Virus record (IMG/VR): IMGVR_UViG_3300032050_000128
Span: 1-63,249 of that record
DNA: 63,249 nt
Reading direction: 5' to 3' (one strand)
DNA from: a virus
Below are positions 1 through 7,890 of the stretch, one piece after another (position 1 is the stretch's first letter; each line of letters opens with the position of its first letter). The notes under the pieces were generated by a model. That model saw only the letters and a program-made list of their open reading frames with translations, made no database searches and had not been told where the DNA came from. The position numbers and the translations under genes are program-made.

Positions 1-675
1 GTCTATCCACTTGCTGTGCAGCTGCTCCGCACTTAGCAGTGCCTCGGTCAGGGTGACCGTTCTAGTGCTCCGCTCTAGCCAGCCCTCTGGCAACAATTCG
101 TTGTCGTCCAGTACCCTGGGGTTGTGCTGCACTAGGGCGTCGTACTCTTTGTACGCAAAGCGCTTCTCTACGTTGCTCTCGCTCCAGAGCACGCTCGCGT
201 CCAGGTGCACGTCTCGTCCTTGCTTAGCTAGCTCTCGGTAGCACGGCACTGACGGTTCAATCAGCATGCCTGGCCAGTTCCACTTCTTTTCTAGCATGTA
301 CGTCGTGCTGCTCTTGCCGGGGCCAGCGCCGGCCTCTACGAAGTAACGTGGCTTTGAGCTGCACAGCGGCAGCAGCACCTCGAGCAGCGGCTCGGGCGGC
401 TCGTAGGCTCTCGAGAAAGTCAGCGTGGTGTCGTGCAGAGTCTGGCAGTGGTCGATCAGTATGCCGATGGCCATTTGGTTTGGTCCGCCGTTTCTTCCAA
501 GACGGTCCATGCGCTCCCACGCCGCGGCGACGCGCACGTGACTCGGCGCGCCTGGCAGCTCTGGGTACAGGTGCAGACGACGCGGGTCTTGGCGCCACAG
601 TAGGTGCTTCGGGTCGCGCAGCTCGAAGACTACCGGCGCGACCTCCTCGTGGTACTTGTCTGGGTCCTCGGTCAT
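1..675 (-). CDS. FkbM-like SAM-dependent methyltransferase (3' end outside window)
   Basis: Reads leftward from ATG at 673-675 with no stop for 225 codons, so the C-terminus lies beyond base 1. From about residue 111 the sequence FVEAGAGPGKSS, then a TYMLEKKWNWPG stretch and LIEP, matches the start of FkbM-type methyltransferases (glycine-rich SAM loop, then an acidic residue ending strand 2). The GAGPGKSS stretch resembles a P-loop, but the following LIEP favours a methyltransferase. FkbM enzymes often O-methylate sugars. The divergent neighbour is a glycosyltransferase, so glycan modification is a reasonable inference. The N-terminal 110 residues are not recognised. Confidence 0.7.
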   Translation of the reverse strand, partial: MTEDPDKYHEEVAPVVFELRDPKHLLWRQDPRRLHLYPELPGAPSHVRVAAAWERMDRLGRNGGPNQMAIGILIDHCQTLHDTTLTFSRAYEPPEPLLEVLLPLCSSKPRYFVEAGAGPGKSSTTYMLEKKWNWPGMLIEPSVPCYRELAKQGRDVHLDASVLWSESNVEKRFAYKEYDALVQHNPRVLDDNELLPEGWLERSTRTVTLTEALLSAEQLHSKWID

Positions 676-700
676 GGGTGAAACGCTACCGCGTTTTTGC

Positions 701-742
701 GGTGTAATGAAAAGTCCCTCCGTCCGCGCGGCCAGTCAGGTG
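701..742 (+). repeat. GC-rich intergenic element, copy A
   Basis: First of three copies of the pattern ggtgTAATgaAAAGT, 17-18 variable bases, then ggcCaGTCAGG. The distance from AAAGT to the end of GTCAGG is 25 bases in all three copies. It lies 25 bases upstream of the methyltransferase start. It could be an operator or a promoter (TGTAAT as -10). Confidence 0.55.
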
Positions 743-790
743 TAGGAGGCGGCGGTGGCGGGCGAAGGGGTGCGGTGGGGCGGGCGGTAC

Positions 791-832
791 GGTGTAATGG
801 AAAGTGGGGGAGAGTGGACGGCTGGTCAGGTA
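791..832 (+). repeat. GC-rich intergenic element, copy B
   Basis: Second copy, beginning ggtgTAATggAAAGT and ending ctgGTCAGG with the same 25-base spacing. The similarity to copy C continues downstream through a GGaAAAAAG purine stretch and a GTGGGG segment, so B and C are parts of roughly 100-base related intergenic regions. Confidence 0.55.
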
Positions 833-905
833 GCGAGCGAGGGGGACGAGGTGGAGAGGGGAAAAAAGAGGGACCTGTGGGGAGCGGCTGGCGTACGATT
901 TGCAC

Positions 906-1691
906 GTGAGCGCACAACGCACCGCTGTAGCAACACTGATACGCGGCGGAGACAAGCCAGGCGACTACCTAAACCTGTGCCAGCGAACCGACGCGCTCAG
1001 CGAGCACTGCGACATGTATAGCGTAGACAACCTGGTCTTCTACGAAAAAGGCACCGTGCCGGACGAGATGATGCGCCTCGTGCCGGAGTGCACGTTCGTG
1101 CCCATCGAGCCGTTCAGACCGGTGGCCGGGATACAGCTTCGACACGCCGGCGCGTTCAGTTGGGGTTACCGACGCATGTGCGAGTTCTGGTTCTGCGAGT
1201 TCTGGAAGTACGTACAGGACTACGACAGGCTGATACGTGTGGACGACGACTGCATAGCGCAGACCGACCTGGTCAGCGCGCTGGCCGCGCCGATGGACGG
1301 ACAGACGCTGGTGACGTACGCGATGTGGCAGCGGGACACCGGCTGGGTCACCGAGGGACTGGCAGACTGGTTCAACAGGCACGTCGAGACGCAGCGGACA
1401 GTGTGGCCGTGCGGCTGCCACGAGCCGCAGCGCTCGCAGTGCTACTGCGGAGACTACGCCGGACCGTCGTCACAGGTGCTGGGGCTGGACCTAGCGGGAC
1501 TGCGCGAGGTGCCAATTTTGCGCAAGATCATCGACGAGCTGCAGCGCAGCAACAAGATCCTAGAGAACCGCTGGGGCGACCTGCCCCTGTGGGGCGAGCT
1601 GCTGCGGCGAGAGATGCCGGACCGCCACCGCGTGGCGCCGGGAGTGGGCTACGTGCACCGGAGCTGGGGAGGCCTGCAGGTCCGCTCGTGA
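906..1691 (+). CDS. GT15-like glycosyltransferase (GT-A fold)
   Basis: 261 residues from GTG 906; an in-frame TTG at 900 is the alternative. A nucleotide-sugar/metal motif RVDDDC lies at about residues 111-116, preceded by a GYRRMCEFW aromatic stretch. Near residue 230 ENRWGDLPLW corresponds to the ERWGDAP-type motif of the Kre2/Mnt1 mannosyltransferases (GT15). No Shine-Dalgarno is close; TACGAT at 894-899 leaves six bases to GTG, so the message may be leaderless. Target unknown: virion, host wall or DNA. With the methyltransferase and the fucosyltransferase-like gene at 10312 it suggests a glycan-modifying set. Confidence 0.7.
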   Translation: MSAQRTAVATLIRGGDKPGDYLNLCQRTDALSEHCDMYSVDNLVFYEKGTVPDEMMRLVPECTFVPIEPFRPVAGIQLRHAGAFSWGYRRMCEFWFCEFWKYVQDYDRLIRVDDDCIAQTDLVSALAAPMDGQTLVTYAMWQRDTGWVTEGLADWFNRHVETQRTVWPCGCHEPQRSQCYCGDYAGPSSQVLGLDLAGLREVPILRKIIDELQRSNKILENRWGDLPLWGELLRREMPDRHRVAPGVGYVHRSWGGLQVRS

Positions 1692-1731
1692 CATAATAAA
1701 AAGTGCCGCCGGTCGGACGGCCAGTCAGGTG
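1690..1731 (+). repeat. GC-rich intergenic element, copy C
   Basis: Third copy, gacaTAATaaAAAGT then ggcCaGTCAGG at the same spacing, starting on the stop codon of the glycosyltransferase. The downstream 100 bases resemble those after copy B. Confidence 0.55.
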
Positions 1732-1854
1732 TGAGGTGCAGGCGAGGCCGGGGGAGCCTGGAAAAAAGGTGGGGAGTTGTGGGGTGTCGCGCGGTCGCCG
1801 GTCTGCATAGGTGCTATGGTGCTCGTGTGAAACGAGGAAGGGAGACTAGCTCAC

Positions 1855-1995
1855 ATGGCCATAAAGAAACCGCAGCAGGCAACTGGCAGTAACGACCGCC
1901 GTCCAAACGGAAAAGCTTGGAAGAAGTACATCTGGGTTGCTAGCGAAGGAAAAAAGCGCAAACGTCTCGTAAGAGTTAAGAACCCTAACAAGTAG
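1855..1995 (+). CDS. small basic protein, unknown function
   Basis: 46 residues, lysine/arginine-rich (ends KRKRLVRVKNPNK), with one central tryptophan-rich patch (AWKKYIWV). The ATG follows a GGAAGGGAG ribosome-binding site about 10 bases upstream. First gene of a tightly packed plus-strand operon running to 3655. The charge suggests nucleic-acid binding, but no family is recognised. Confidence 0.6.
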   Translation: MAIKKPQQATGSNDRRPNGKAWKKYIWVASEGKKRKRLVRVKNPNK

Positions 1996-1997
1996 CG

Positions 1998-2177
1998 ATG
2001 AGCAATGTTTGTGTCTGTGACCAGTCCAGGTTATTTCCCCGCTGTGATCGTTGTACGGACTACTGCACAAAGCTGAGACAAGACAGCGACATAGACTGGA
2101 AAAAGCAGAACGAAATGCGTAAAAAATGGCTAAAGGACAACCCAAACGCGAAGTATGAAGGGTGGATGTCAATATGA
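1998..2177 (+). CDS. small cysteine-containing protein, unknown
   Basis: 59 residues starting two bases after the previous stop. The N-terminus carries five cysteines in the pattern CVC, CDRC and C within the first 25 residues, compatible with a small metal-binding knuckle. The C-terminal half is charged (RKKWLKDNPN). It overlaps the next gene by ATGA, so translation is probably coupled. Confidence 0.55.
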   Translation: MSNVCVCDQSRLFPRCDRCTDYCTKLRQDSDIDWKKQNEMRKKWLKDNPNAKYEGWMSI

Positions 2178-2266
2178 TCAGCACCGCCGAGGCAGTCTTT
2201 ATAGCGGTGCACGGCACTGTCACGCTCGTAGTCTGCATGTATATCTGGAGAAAATATGGAAAATAA
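2174..2266 (+). CDS. very small membrane protein
   Basis: 30 residues, almost entirely one predicted transmembrane helix (AVFIAVHGTVTLVVCMYI) followed by a basic tail WRKYGK. It overlaps both neighbours: ATGA at its start and eleven bases with the thioredoxin gene at its end. The coupling on both sides supports a real gene despite its size. Confidence 0.55.
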   Translation: MISTAEAVFIAVHGTVTLVVCMYIWRKYGK

Positions 2267-2597
2267 CACCAAAACAATTATTTGTCTAGACTTAGACACG
2301 GCGCTCTTTGAGCTGCTGGTGCTGAAGAACACAGACAAGGCGGTGCTAGTAGACTTCTGGGCACCGTGGTGTGCTCCCTGCGTGGCGATGGGTCCGATAC
2401 TGGACGAGATAGCTACGGAGCAACACGAAGCCCTAGACGTGTACAAGGTCAATGTCGACGAAGAGCCACTAATTGCGATAAAGTACAGCATAGCTTCAAT
2501 ACCCACTGCGGTGTTGTTTGTAGACGGAAAGCCGGTAAAAATTATGACAGGTGCGCGAAGCAAGCGAGCGCTGCTAGCAGAATTGTATCTAGACTGA
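2256..2597 (+). CDS. trxA: thioredoxin
   Basis: 113 residues, normal thioredoxin length. The active site is FWAPWCAPC with cysteines 39 and 42 (WCAPC rather than the usual WCGPC), followed by the cis-proline segment SIPTAV and the VDGK turn. It acts as a cytoplasmic dithiol reductant. A ribonucleotide reductase and NrdH lie 1.5 kb away on the other strand, so it may supply electrons to that enzyme. It sits inside a coupled operon. Confidence 0.92.
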   Translation: MENNTKTIICLDLDTALFELLVLKNTDKAVLVDFWAPWCAPCVAMGPILDEIATEQHEALDVYKVNVDEEPLIAIKYSIASIPTAVLFVDGKPVKIMTGARSKRALLAELYLD

Positions 2598-2896
2598 TGG
2601 GCAACCTAGGCGAAGAGCTAGAAGAGACTCCGGAGGCGCAGGCTGCTACCGACTTGCCAGAAGAAAACTTTGAAAAAGTAGAGCTGACGCAAGAGCAGTT
2701 GAAAGAAATGTTTATACAGCAAGACCCCGAGGCCTGGGAGACTGCGCAGCTAAAAATGCGCTACCTAGACGCACTCGGCAGAAAAATGTCTGGCCAGCGA
2801 CGTGCGGTTACACAGTCCGGGCAGGCGCGTCAAGTCATCTCTAGCAACTCTAGGGCAGCAAGACGCATGTTCAAGAGAAAGTCAGGTAAAGACTAA
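2597..2896 (+). CDS. hypothetical protein
   Basis: 99 residues from ATG 2597 (TGATG overlap with thioredoxin), preferred over a longer in-frame ORF that would overlap thioredoxin for 230 bases. Acidic N-terminal half, then a helical segment and a basic C-terminus (ARRMFKRKSGKD). It is followed by a TAATG overlap. No family recognised. Confidence 0.6.
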   Translation: MGNLGEELEETPEAQAATDLPEENFEKVELTQEQLKEMFIQQDPEAWETAQLKMRYLDALGRKMSGQRRAVTQSGQARQVISSNSRAARRMFKRKSGKD

Positions 2897-3300
2897 TGCT
2901 GCAACACAAACATGTTTTAATCAACGCGCTAGTAGACAGTCCGCTGCAGACTGAAAACGAAGCTAAGGCGTTCTTAGAAAACCTAGTCGAGAGTATCGAC
3001 ATGAAGATTATCGCCGGGCCGTTTGCCAGCTACGTAGAAGCACCGGGCAACAGGGGTCTCACCGCGATAGTTATGATCGAAACCAGTCACATTGCTTTTC
3101 ACATCTGGGACGAAAAAAATCCAGCCGTGCTGCAGTTTGACCTGTACACCTGCGGAGAGCTGAACGTTGAGCTAGTGCTAGAGACCATCAAGCGTCAGTT
3201 TGACGTAGTTTCAATGGACTATCGCTTGTACGACAGAGAGACGGGCTTTGTTTTAGAAAAAGAGGGAAGCTACACGAGAGAGGAAACGTCAGATGAGTAG
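2896..3300 (+). CDS. S-adenosylmethionine decarboxylase-like (SpeD fold)
   Basis: 134 residues, the size of small bacterial/archaeal AdoMet decarboxylase proenzymes, which autocleave to give a pyruvoyl cofactor and make decarboxy-AdoMet for polyamine synthesis. ETSHIAFHIWDE at 62-73 and the downstream YTCGELN (Cys86) align with the SESHITIHTWPE and FTCG motifs. The serine that would become pyruvoyl (Ser64) is kept, but the residue before it is Thr instead of the usual Glu. Activity is therefore plausible but unproven. Coupled to the previous gene by TAATG. Confidence 0.75.
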   Translation: MLQHKHVLINALVDSPLQTENEAKAFLENLVESIDMKIIAGPFASYVEAPGNRGLTAIVMIETSHIAFHIWDEKNPAVLQFDLYTCGELNVELVLETIKRQFDVVSMDYRLYDRETGFVLEKEGSYTREETSDE

Positions 3301-3451
3301 AAGCAAAGAGTACCGTTTTGGAGAGTTTTGGTTTTACTTTGGCTTCAGTAAGCGATTTGGACTGGGCTTTAGTATTGACAAGTTTTCGATAAACATAGAC
3401 TTTATATGTTTCTGGGCAGCACTAGAGCTGCCTGCGTTTGACAAGAAATAA
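3293..3451 (+). CDS. small aromatic-rich protein
   Basis: 52 residues beginning inside the end of the SpeD-like gene. Very rich in Phe, Trp and Tyr (EFWFYFGFSKRFG, IDFICFWAA), possibly membrane-associated or an amphipathic beta structure. No family recognised. Confidence 0.5.
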   Translation: MSRSKEYRFGEFWFYFGFSKRFGLGFSIDKFSINIDFICFWAALELPAFDKK

Positions 3452-3454
3452 ACC

Positions 3455-3655
3455 GTGGAAAAAACGGTAGCAATACGCATGAAAGAGCTGTGCGAAGAGA
3501 TTGCACAAGAGGCCGAAAGTCTTGGCTACGACAGTCTAGCAGAAAAGATCCGTAACTGGAAAGTTATTCCTCCGGAGTCACAGAGCCTAGCGACAAACAT
3601 GTTCATAGAGAACGTCTGCTGTCAAAGCGGCTGTAGCTGCAGTCCTAACGCCTAA
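3455..3655 (+). CDS. small protein with C-terminal cysteine cluster
   Basis: 66 residues from GTG 3455. A helical N-terminal half (MKELCEEIAQEAESLGY) is followed by CCQSGCSCSPN at the C-terminus, a possible metal site. Last gene of the operon; it overlaps the convergent WhiB gene by eleven bases. Confidence 0.55.
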   Translation: MEKTVAIRMKELCEEIAQEAESLGYDSLAEKIRNWKVIPPESQSLATNMFIENVCCQSGCSCSPNA

Positions 3656-3980
3656 ACCGTCTGTTCATCGCTCGCTGGCGCTCTTTCTCGGTGAGACCGC
3701 CCCAGATGCCGTACACCTCTACGTTTTCTAACGCAAACTGTGCACAGACGGCCAACACCGGGCAAGAGGCACAGACCTTCTTTGCGGCGACTTCTCTGCG
3801 CTTTCTAGCAGCACCGCGCTCGGAGTCTGGGTAGTAAAACAGCTCGGGATCAACTTTTCTGCACGCTGCTTGATTCTGCCACTCGTAGTTTTCTTGCAGG
3901 GGAGCAGTGTAGCCAGGCGCACCCATCATGCGATTGAGTACTTCTCTCGGTAGTTTTCTAGCGTCTTGTACCGTGCTCAT
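3645..3980 (-). CDS. WhiB-family transcriptional regulator
   Basis: 111 residues. Four cysteines (40, 70, 73, 79) in the C, CxxC, C arrangement ligate a 4Fe-4S cluster in this family, followed by the diagnostic GIWGGLTEKER turn and a basic C-terminus (RRFRR) for DNA contact. Wbl proteins are almost confined to Actinobacteria and their phages, where phage copies can alter host transcription. Its start overlaps the end of NrdH (ATGA), so the order is nrdJ, nrdH, whiB in one minus-strand operon. Confidence 0.95.
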   Translation of the reverse strand: MSTVQDARKLPREVLNRMMGAPGYTAPLQENYEWQNQAACRKVDPELFYYPDSERGAARKRREVAAKKVCASCPVLAVCAQFALENVEVYGIWGGLTEKERQRAMNRRFRR

Positions 3981-4219
3981 GCCGAGTCTGCTAGCTTTTC
4001 TGCCAACGCCGCGATCTTGTCTGGTCTAAAGCCAGACCAGTGCATAGTGCCATTTGTCACGACGGGAGCCGATTGGTATTTCAACGACTTAACCAGGTCG
4101 TACGCCTCTTGGCTTGTACTTATATCTACGGTGTCAAACTCTATGCCGTACTTGTCTAGGTACTTCTTGGTCGCGTTGCACTGAGGACAGTCTGGCATTG
4201 TGTATAGAACAGTTTTCAT
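3977..4219 (-). CDS. nrdH: NrdH-type glutaredoxin-like redoxin
   Basis: 80 residues with the active site CPQC at 11-14 and the C-terminal WSGFRPDKI segment typical of NrdH redoxins. These have a glutaredoxin-like sequence but are reduced by thioredoxin reductase. Its job is to reduce the ribonucleotide reductase encoded directly upstream, with which it shares an ATGA-type overlap. The family is well established; reduction of this particular partner is inferred. Confidence 0.9.
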   Translation of the reverse strand: MKTVLYTMPDCPQCNATKKYLDKYGIEFDTVDISTSQEAYDLVKSLKYQSAPVVTNGTMHWSGFRPDKIAALAEKLADSA

Positions 4220-6252
4220 GAGTTTTCCTTTATGAGCTTGATCTCGCAGGCGTCGGTGGTGCAGTAGGCTTCTCCGATTGCGTCGGCCGCCATTCCGGCA
4301 TAGACACCGGCAAAGTCTATCGGAAAAAGCTTTTTAGTCGCTTCTTCGTACTCTTCCTCAGTAATCTGTGTGTACGGCATCTGCGGGTACACAAAGTTAC
4401 CTGAAGGCAAGAAACTGACGGTCTTTAGCTGACCGTCGTACATGTGCAGCACTGTGCCAACGTGCTTTGCTTCCGTCTCTGGGTCAAAAGAAACCGTAAC
4501 AGACACGGAGTTGTCTGACCAGTAACGCTGTGCTGTCGCAGCTAAGGCCATCTTTTCAAAGATAGTTACGTCCTTCTCGGCCCTGCGAGCTAGAGACTTC
4601 ACTGGAAAAAACACCACGGAAGTTGCGTCTGGCGACTCTGAAGCTGGCTCTACTTTGTAGTTTGCCATCACAAACAGCGGCAACATCGGGTCTGAGTTGG
4701 CAAAACGAATTGCGCGGAGAAAGAAAGTACCGCCCGGTGTCCAGTGCACTCCTGGTGACTCGCCCGCAAGAATCGAGACTGTGCCAGACGGTTTGACGGT
4801 GGTAGTCTTGATTGACTCACGTACGCCGAGCCACTCCGAGTAGCTGTTGTCGTATTCCTTGATAACCTGGTACCCGCTGTCCATCCACTCGCGAAGAATT
4901 GGTAGTCCGTGTATGTCTGCAAAGTTTGCTACGCCGGACATAGAAGTGCCGATGCGACGGTTGCGCTGCATGATGGCGTTGGTCTCTTCCCAGTGGGTAG
5001 GAAGCAGTGTCACAGTCTTGGCGTATAGGTAGGCAAACTTAAGAGTACGCTTGTAGTCTTCGAGCGAGTCATGACGATTTAAGTAGGTCTCAACCAAGGT
5101 GCAGCACTCATAAGACTCTAGGCTCTGCTCAGCGCACGGGTTGTAGCCAGAGATGCGCCAGTCCTTGTTGTTCTCCGGGTCTGCCAAACGACCGTACTTC
5201 TTAGACACGTCCATCCAAAGTACGCCTGGTTCTCCGTTTAGCGCAATGCCTGAGACAATTTTGTCTAGGTCAGCGCCAACAGAAACGGCCACAGAGTTGT
5301 TCGACATCCAAGCCCAGCCTGGACTCTTAGCGTCGTAGGAGTTGCGCTCTGGAAACACCTCTGCGTTCTTTAGGTCTAAAAACTCTTGGTCGTCAATACT
5401 GCCGATGAGTAGCTCTGCAGAGCGTCTTACGTTTCCAGAAACTACGCACACACCGATTAAATTACCAATGTCTGCTATGTCTTTACGAGTTAAAAGTTCT
5501 CCAGCTCGGTTGGTAAACATATTTGTAATGTAGTTGTGCAGCCGCTCGAGCGAGGCGTGACCCGCCGCGGTTCCACCAAACGTCTTAATAGGAGTACCGG
5601 CAGGACGAACTAAACTATAGTCAAACTTGTACTTAAGTTGGTTTTGTTTTAGGTACGAGTTGATCAACAGTACTACTGACTCTACCCAGCCCTCTCTGCT
5701 GTCTTGCACTTGGTGCACTACTTCTTCGCCTGGAGCGTAGATGGTAAAAGACTTCTCTGCTCCTCTGTTATCAAAGCCTACGCCGACGCCGAGCATGCTT
5801 GCTTCCATGAGAAATCCAAACGGTTTGCCTGGATTGTTCTTAGTCATCTCTAGAGTAGAAACAAAGGCGCAATTCTGCAGCGCTGCTGAGTTACGGTGCT
5901 CATTTACAAGAGGAGTTCCCATCACCCACAGGCCGCGACCGGGCGGTGTCCACTTGAGGTTAAACAGACGATCAAAAGCTTCTCTGGCAGACGCCTGTGC
6001 CTTTGCGTCGTTCCATGGAAGACGCTGGCTCTTGCAGTGGTCTTTTTGTATTGAATACATGCCATTAACAACACGTTCGCAGACTTCGCTCCACGTTTCT
6101 TTTTTACCGTCTTCTTTTAGTCTAGAGTATGTACGAAGAAAAGTAATCTCTCCAACAGAGTTGCCGGCAGCGTCTGCGTAGCCAAACGGTGACTTTTTAT
6201 CTGTGTAAGGAGCTACAAAATCTTCAGCTAGACGAAAAGAAAACATAGTCAT
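4216..6252 (-). CDS. nrdJ: class II (adenosylcobalamin-dependent) ribonucleoside-triphosphate reductase
   Basis: 678 residues, slightly shorter than the monomeric Lactobacillus enzyme. Visible landmarks are FLRTYSR near residue 40, the GRGLWVMGT segment near 105, LQNCAF with the first redox cysteine, NPCAEQ carrying the thiyl-radical cysteine, and a C-terminal CTTDAC pair for electron delivery. It converts NTPs to dNTPs with B12 coenzyme and needs no oxygen or metal-radical subunit. ATG 6252 follows AGGAG at an 8-base gap; ATG 6246 is an alternative. Transcribed ahead of nrdH and whiB. Confidence 0.93.
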   Translation of the reverse strand: MTMFSFRLAEDFVAPYTDKKSPFGYADAAGNSVGEITFLRTYSRLKEDGKKETWSEVCERVVNGMYSIQKDHCKSQRLPWNDAKAQASAREAFDRLFNLKWTPPGRGLWVMGTPLVNEHRNSAALQNCAFVSTLEMTKNNPGKPFGFLMEASMLGVGVGFDNRGAEKSFTIYAPGEEVVHQVQDSREGWVESVVLLINSYLKQNQLKYKFDYSLVRPAGTPIKTFGGTAAGHASLERLHNYITNMFTNRAGELLTRKDIADIGNLIGVCVVSGNVRRSAELLIGSIDDQEFLDLKNAEVFPERNSYDAKSPGWAWMSNNSVAVSVGADLDKIVSGIALNGEPGVLWMDVSKKYGRLADPENNKDWRISGYNPCAEQSLESYECCTLVETYLNRHDSLEDYKRTLKFAYLYAKTVTLLPTHWEETNAIMQRNRRIGTSMSGVANFADIHGLPILREWMDSGYQVIKEYDNSYSEWLGVRESIKTTTVKPSGTVSILAGESPGVHWTPGGTFFLRAIRFANSDPMLPLFVMANYKVEPASESPDATSVVFFPVKSLARRAEKDVTIFEKMALAATAQRYWSDNSVSVTVSFDPETEAKHVGTVLHMYDGQLKTVSFLPSGNFVYPQMPYTQITEEEYEEATKKLFPIDFAGVYAGMAADAIGEAYCTTDACEIKLIKENS

Positions 6253-6379
6253 AGTGCATACTCCTACTTTTGTGTGTTAGTTAATTAAACTATTGCAACT
6301 ATTTTTAGCATAATACAGATGGCTAAAATGTGCATGGACGTACTCTATCAAAGTATTTAGTGTGCTAAAAACAATCTGA
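6253..6379 (-). promoter_or_regulatory. AT-rich leader of the nrdJ operon
   Basis: 127 bases containing AGGAG before nrdJ and, on the minus strand, TATTAT/TATGCT as possible -10 elements. On the plus strand it carries AACTATTgcAACTATTTTTAG at 6289-6307, closely matching a motif at 12.2 kb, so the two may share a binding protein. Confidence 0.4.
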
Positions 6380-6775
6380 TTACACCGGCCAGCTGTCTTC
6401 TTTATCTTCTTCTGACATGCGATCCCAGACGACGTCCACCGCGTCGCTAAACTCAGCGTCTTCGTACCTAGCAACCCTGTCTGCCATCTCTTCTAATATA
6501 GACAAGCGCTCCCGTAATTGTCCATCGGAAAAGCCCGCGGCGTACGCGTCTTCCTCTGTTCCGTATATTGGACATTCATCTGTCTGTAACCAGTTTATCG
6601 GCTTTGCCGATAAAGCTTCAACCCAACGTTCACCGTTCCAGGTGTACGTACGTGCAAACTTATCACCGAAGACAGGAGGGATGCTGACATCAACCGTACC
6701 AGGCGGTGTTGTTTCTTCCGCGCCGTGAACCGTGACGGTAGTAGTTATTTTTGTCTTTGGTAGGCCAGAACTCAT
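6380..6775 (-). CDS. hypothetical protein
   Basis: 131 residues, acidic C-terminal half (SEEDKEDSWPV). A middle segment FARTYTWNGERWVEAL suggests a small beta domain, followed by helical EEDAYAAGFSDGQLRERL. Starts by ATGA overlap with the gene upstream at 6772. No family recognised. Confidence 0.6.
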   Translation of the reverse strand: MSSGLPKTKITTTVTVHGAEETTPPGTVDVSIPPVFGDKFARTYTWNGERWVEALSAKPINWLQTDECPIYGTEEDAYAAGFSDGQLRERLSILEEMADRVARYEDAEFSDAVDVVWDRMSEEDKEDSWPV

Positions 6776-6984
6776 GAAAGCGGACCGCCAACTAGCACAC
6801 CGTCCTCACCGAGGCCAAGAAGCACAACTTGCTCTGCAACTAAGAGAGCAGCCAAGTACTGTGGGTCCATTTTTCTAAGTCCGGCTACCTCTGCGTACGT
6901 ACGTACGTCTGCCGCAATCTTTTCTCGCAACGCAGATTCAATTTCTATTCGACGTTGAAACTCGTTAGTCCAGTCTTGCTCCAT
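6772..6984 (-). CDS. hypothetical protein
   Basis: 70 residues, mostly helical (RRIEIESALREKIAADVRTYAEVAGL) with a hydrophobic C-terminus. On the minus strand TAAACT is followed by six bases and then the ATG, with no Shine-Dalgarno, so it may be leaderless. The EIERK/DVR style resembles the 64-residue protein at 20218. Coupled to 6380. Confidence 0.6.
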   Translation of the reverse strand: MEQDWTNEFQRRIEIESALREKIAADVRTYAEVAGLRKMDPQYLAALLVAEQVVLLGLGEDGVLVGGPLS

Positions 6985-7085
6985 AGGTAGAGTTTAGCAC
7001 AACTGAGTGGGTTATCGTCGCAGGTACGCTGGTGCTTCTAGTTTTTAACGTGTGGGGACGTTTACTAGTCCTGCGACGACAACAT

Positions 7086-7334
7086 TTAGTTGAGCGGAAA
7101 GACCTTGTCTTTCGAGCCCAGTTCTTTTATCTTGCTGAATACCGCCAGGTACATCAAACTGTTTACGACGGCCATCACTAAAAACCCCCACTGGTGTGAC
7201 TGGTAGGCGTACAACGCCCACAACGTCTGGTGCACCGTCATAGTTACCCAGGCGCGACGAGGCAGTGAGCTCACGCTAAACAGAGAGACCAAAAAGGTAA
7301 CAAGTAGCACCCACGACCAGGTTGCATCAATCAC
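7086..7334 (-). CDS. membrane protein, two to three transmembrane segments
   Basis: 82 residues; hydrophobic stretches WSWVLLVTFLVSLFSV, a central segment around TLWALYAYQSHQ, and WGFLVMAVVNSLMYLAVF. Starts at GTG 7334 overlapping the stop of 7331-7615. Function unknown; a holin-like role cannot be excluded. Confidence 0.6.
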   Translation of the reverse strand: MIDATWSWVLLVTFLVSLFSVSSLPRRAWVTMTVHQTLWALYAYQSHQWGFLVMAVVNSLMYLAVFSKIKELGSKDKVFPLN

Positions 7335-7615
7335 AATGGAACCTCTATCGGTTCTTTTGCCGGCAACAGCGAACTCGCGTACGTGAATAAGTCTGACTTA
7401 AGTGTTGGACCGTAGTTAGCTTCCAGCTTCTCGATCGCGATTAACACGTCCGTGACCATGTCGCACATGAGACGGACCTGAGAGGTATTGTCCTCTAGGT
7501 TCCAGTCTTTCTCGTCTGGGGTGTCTTCTGGCGTGCCGAACCCCAACTCTGCCATGATCGTGCTGGCGACGCTGAGCACCGAGAGGTTGACGTCTGGTAT
7601 TGGAGGTATCTCCAT
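7331..7615 (-). CDS. hypothetical protein
   Basis: 94 residues, acidic, soluble-looking, with a proline-rich start (MEIPPIPDVNLS) and helical centre. Lies between a small TM protein and the membrane protein at 7086, coupled to the latter. No family recognised. Confidence 0.6.
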   Translation of the reverse strand: MEIPPIPDVNLSVLSVASTIMAELGFGTPEDTPDEKDWNLEDNTSQVRLMCDMVTDVLIAIEKLEANYGPTLKSDLFTYASSLLPAKEPIEVPL

Positions 7616-7619
7616 CTGA

Positions 7620-7787
7620 CTACTTCTTCTTTGTCTTCTTCTTTGCTTTTTTCACGGCCGCTGAAACTGCAAGCGCCGTCACGGCGTTAATCTGCCTAGC
7701 TTTCTTCTTCTTATTGCGTTGATCGTTAACAACGTATGCAACAGCAATTACCGCAAGCGCGGCTATCACAATAATCAGGTTGTCCAC
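7620..7787 (-). CDS. small membrane protein with polybasic tail
   Basis: 55 residues from GTG 7787, preceded by GAAAGAGA. One N-terminal transmembrane helix (LIIVIAALAVIAVAYVV) followed by a strongly lysine-rich tail ending KKTKKK. Its stop lies four bases upstream of the next start, so it belongs to this minus-strand operon. Confidence 0.6.
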   Translation of the reverse strand: MDNLIIVIAALAVIAVAYVVNDQRNKKKKARQINAVTALAVSAAVKKAKKKTKKK

Positions 7788-7890
7788 TGTCGTCTCTTTC
7801 TAGTAGTTTTAAGGGTGCAGCTTACACGGCTACACTAGCACAAACCTGCCCTCGGAGGGCACAGACACACCTAGACGCCGTAAAAGCAGA

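Noticed and set aside
305-345. Walker A-like GAGPGKSS in the first gene
   Set aside because: The surrounding FVEAG, TYMLEKK..W.G and LIEP pattern fits an FkbM methyltransferase, and there is no Walker B or kinase lid downstream.
7017-7190. Plus-strand open frame with a hydrophobic stretch antisense to the 7086 gene
   Set aside because: No good start or ribosome-binding site, and the minus-strand gene has a coupled GTGA start and membrane-protein composition, so this is probably its shadow.
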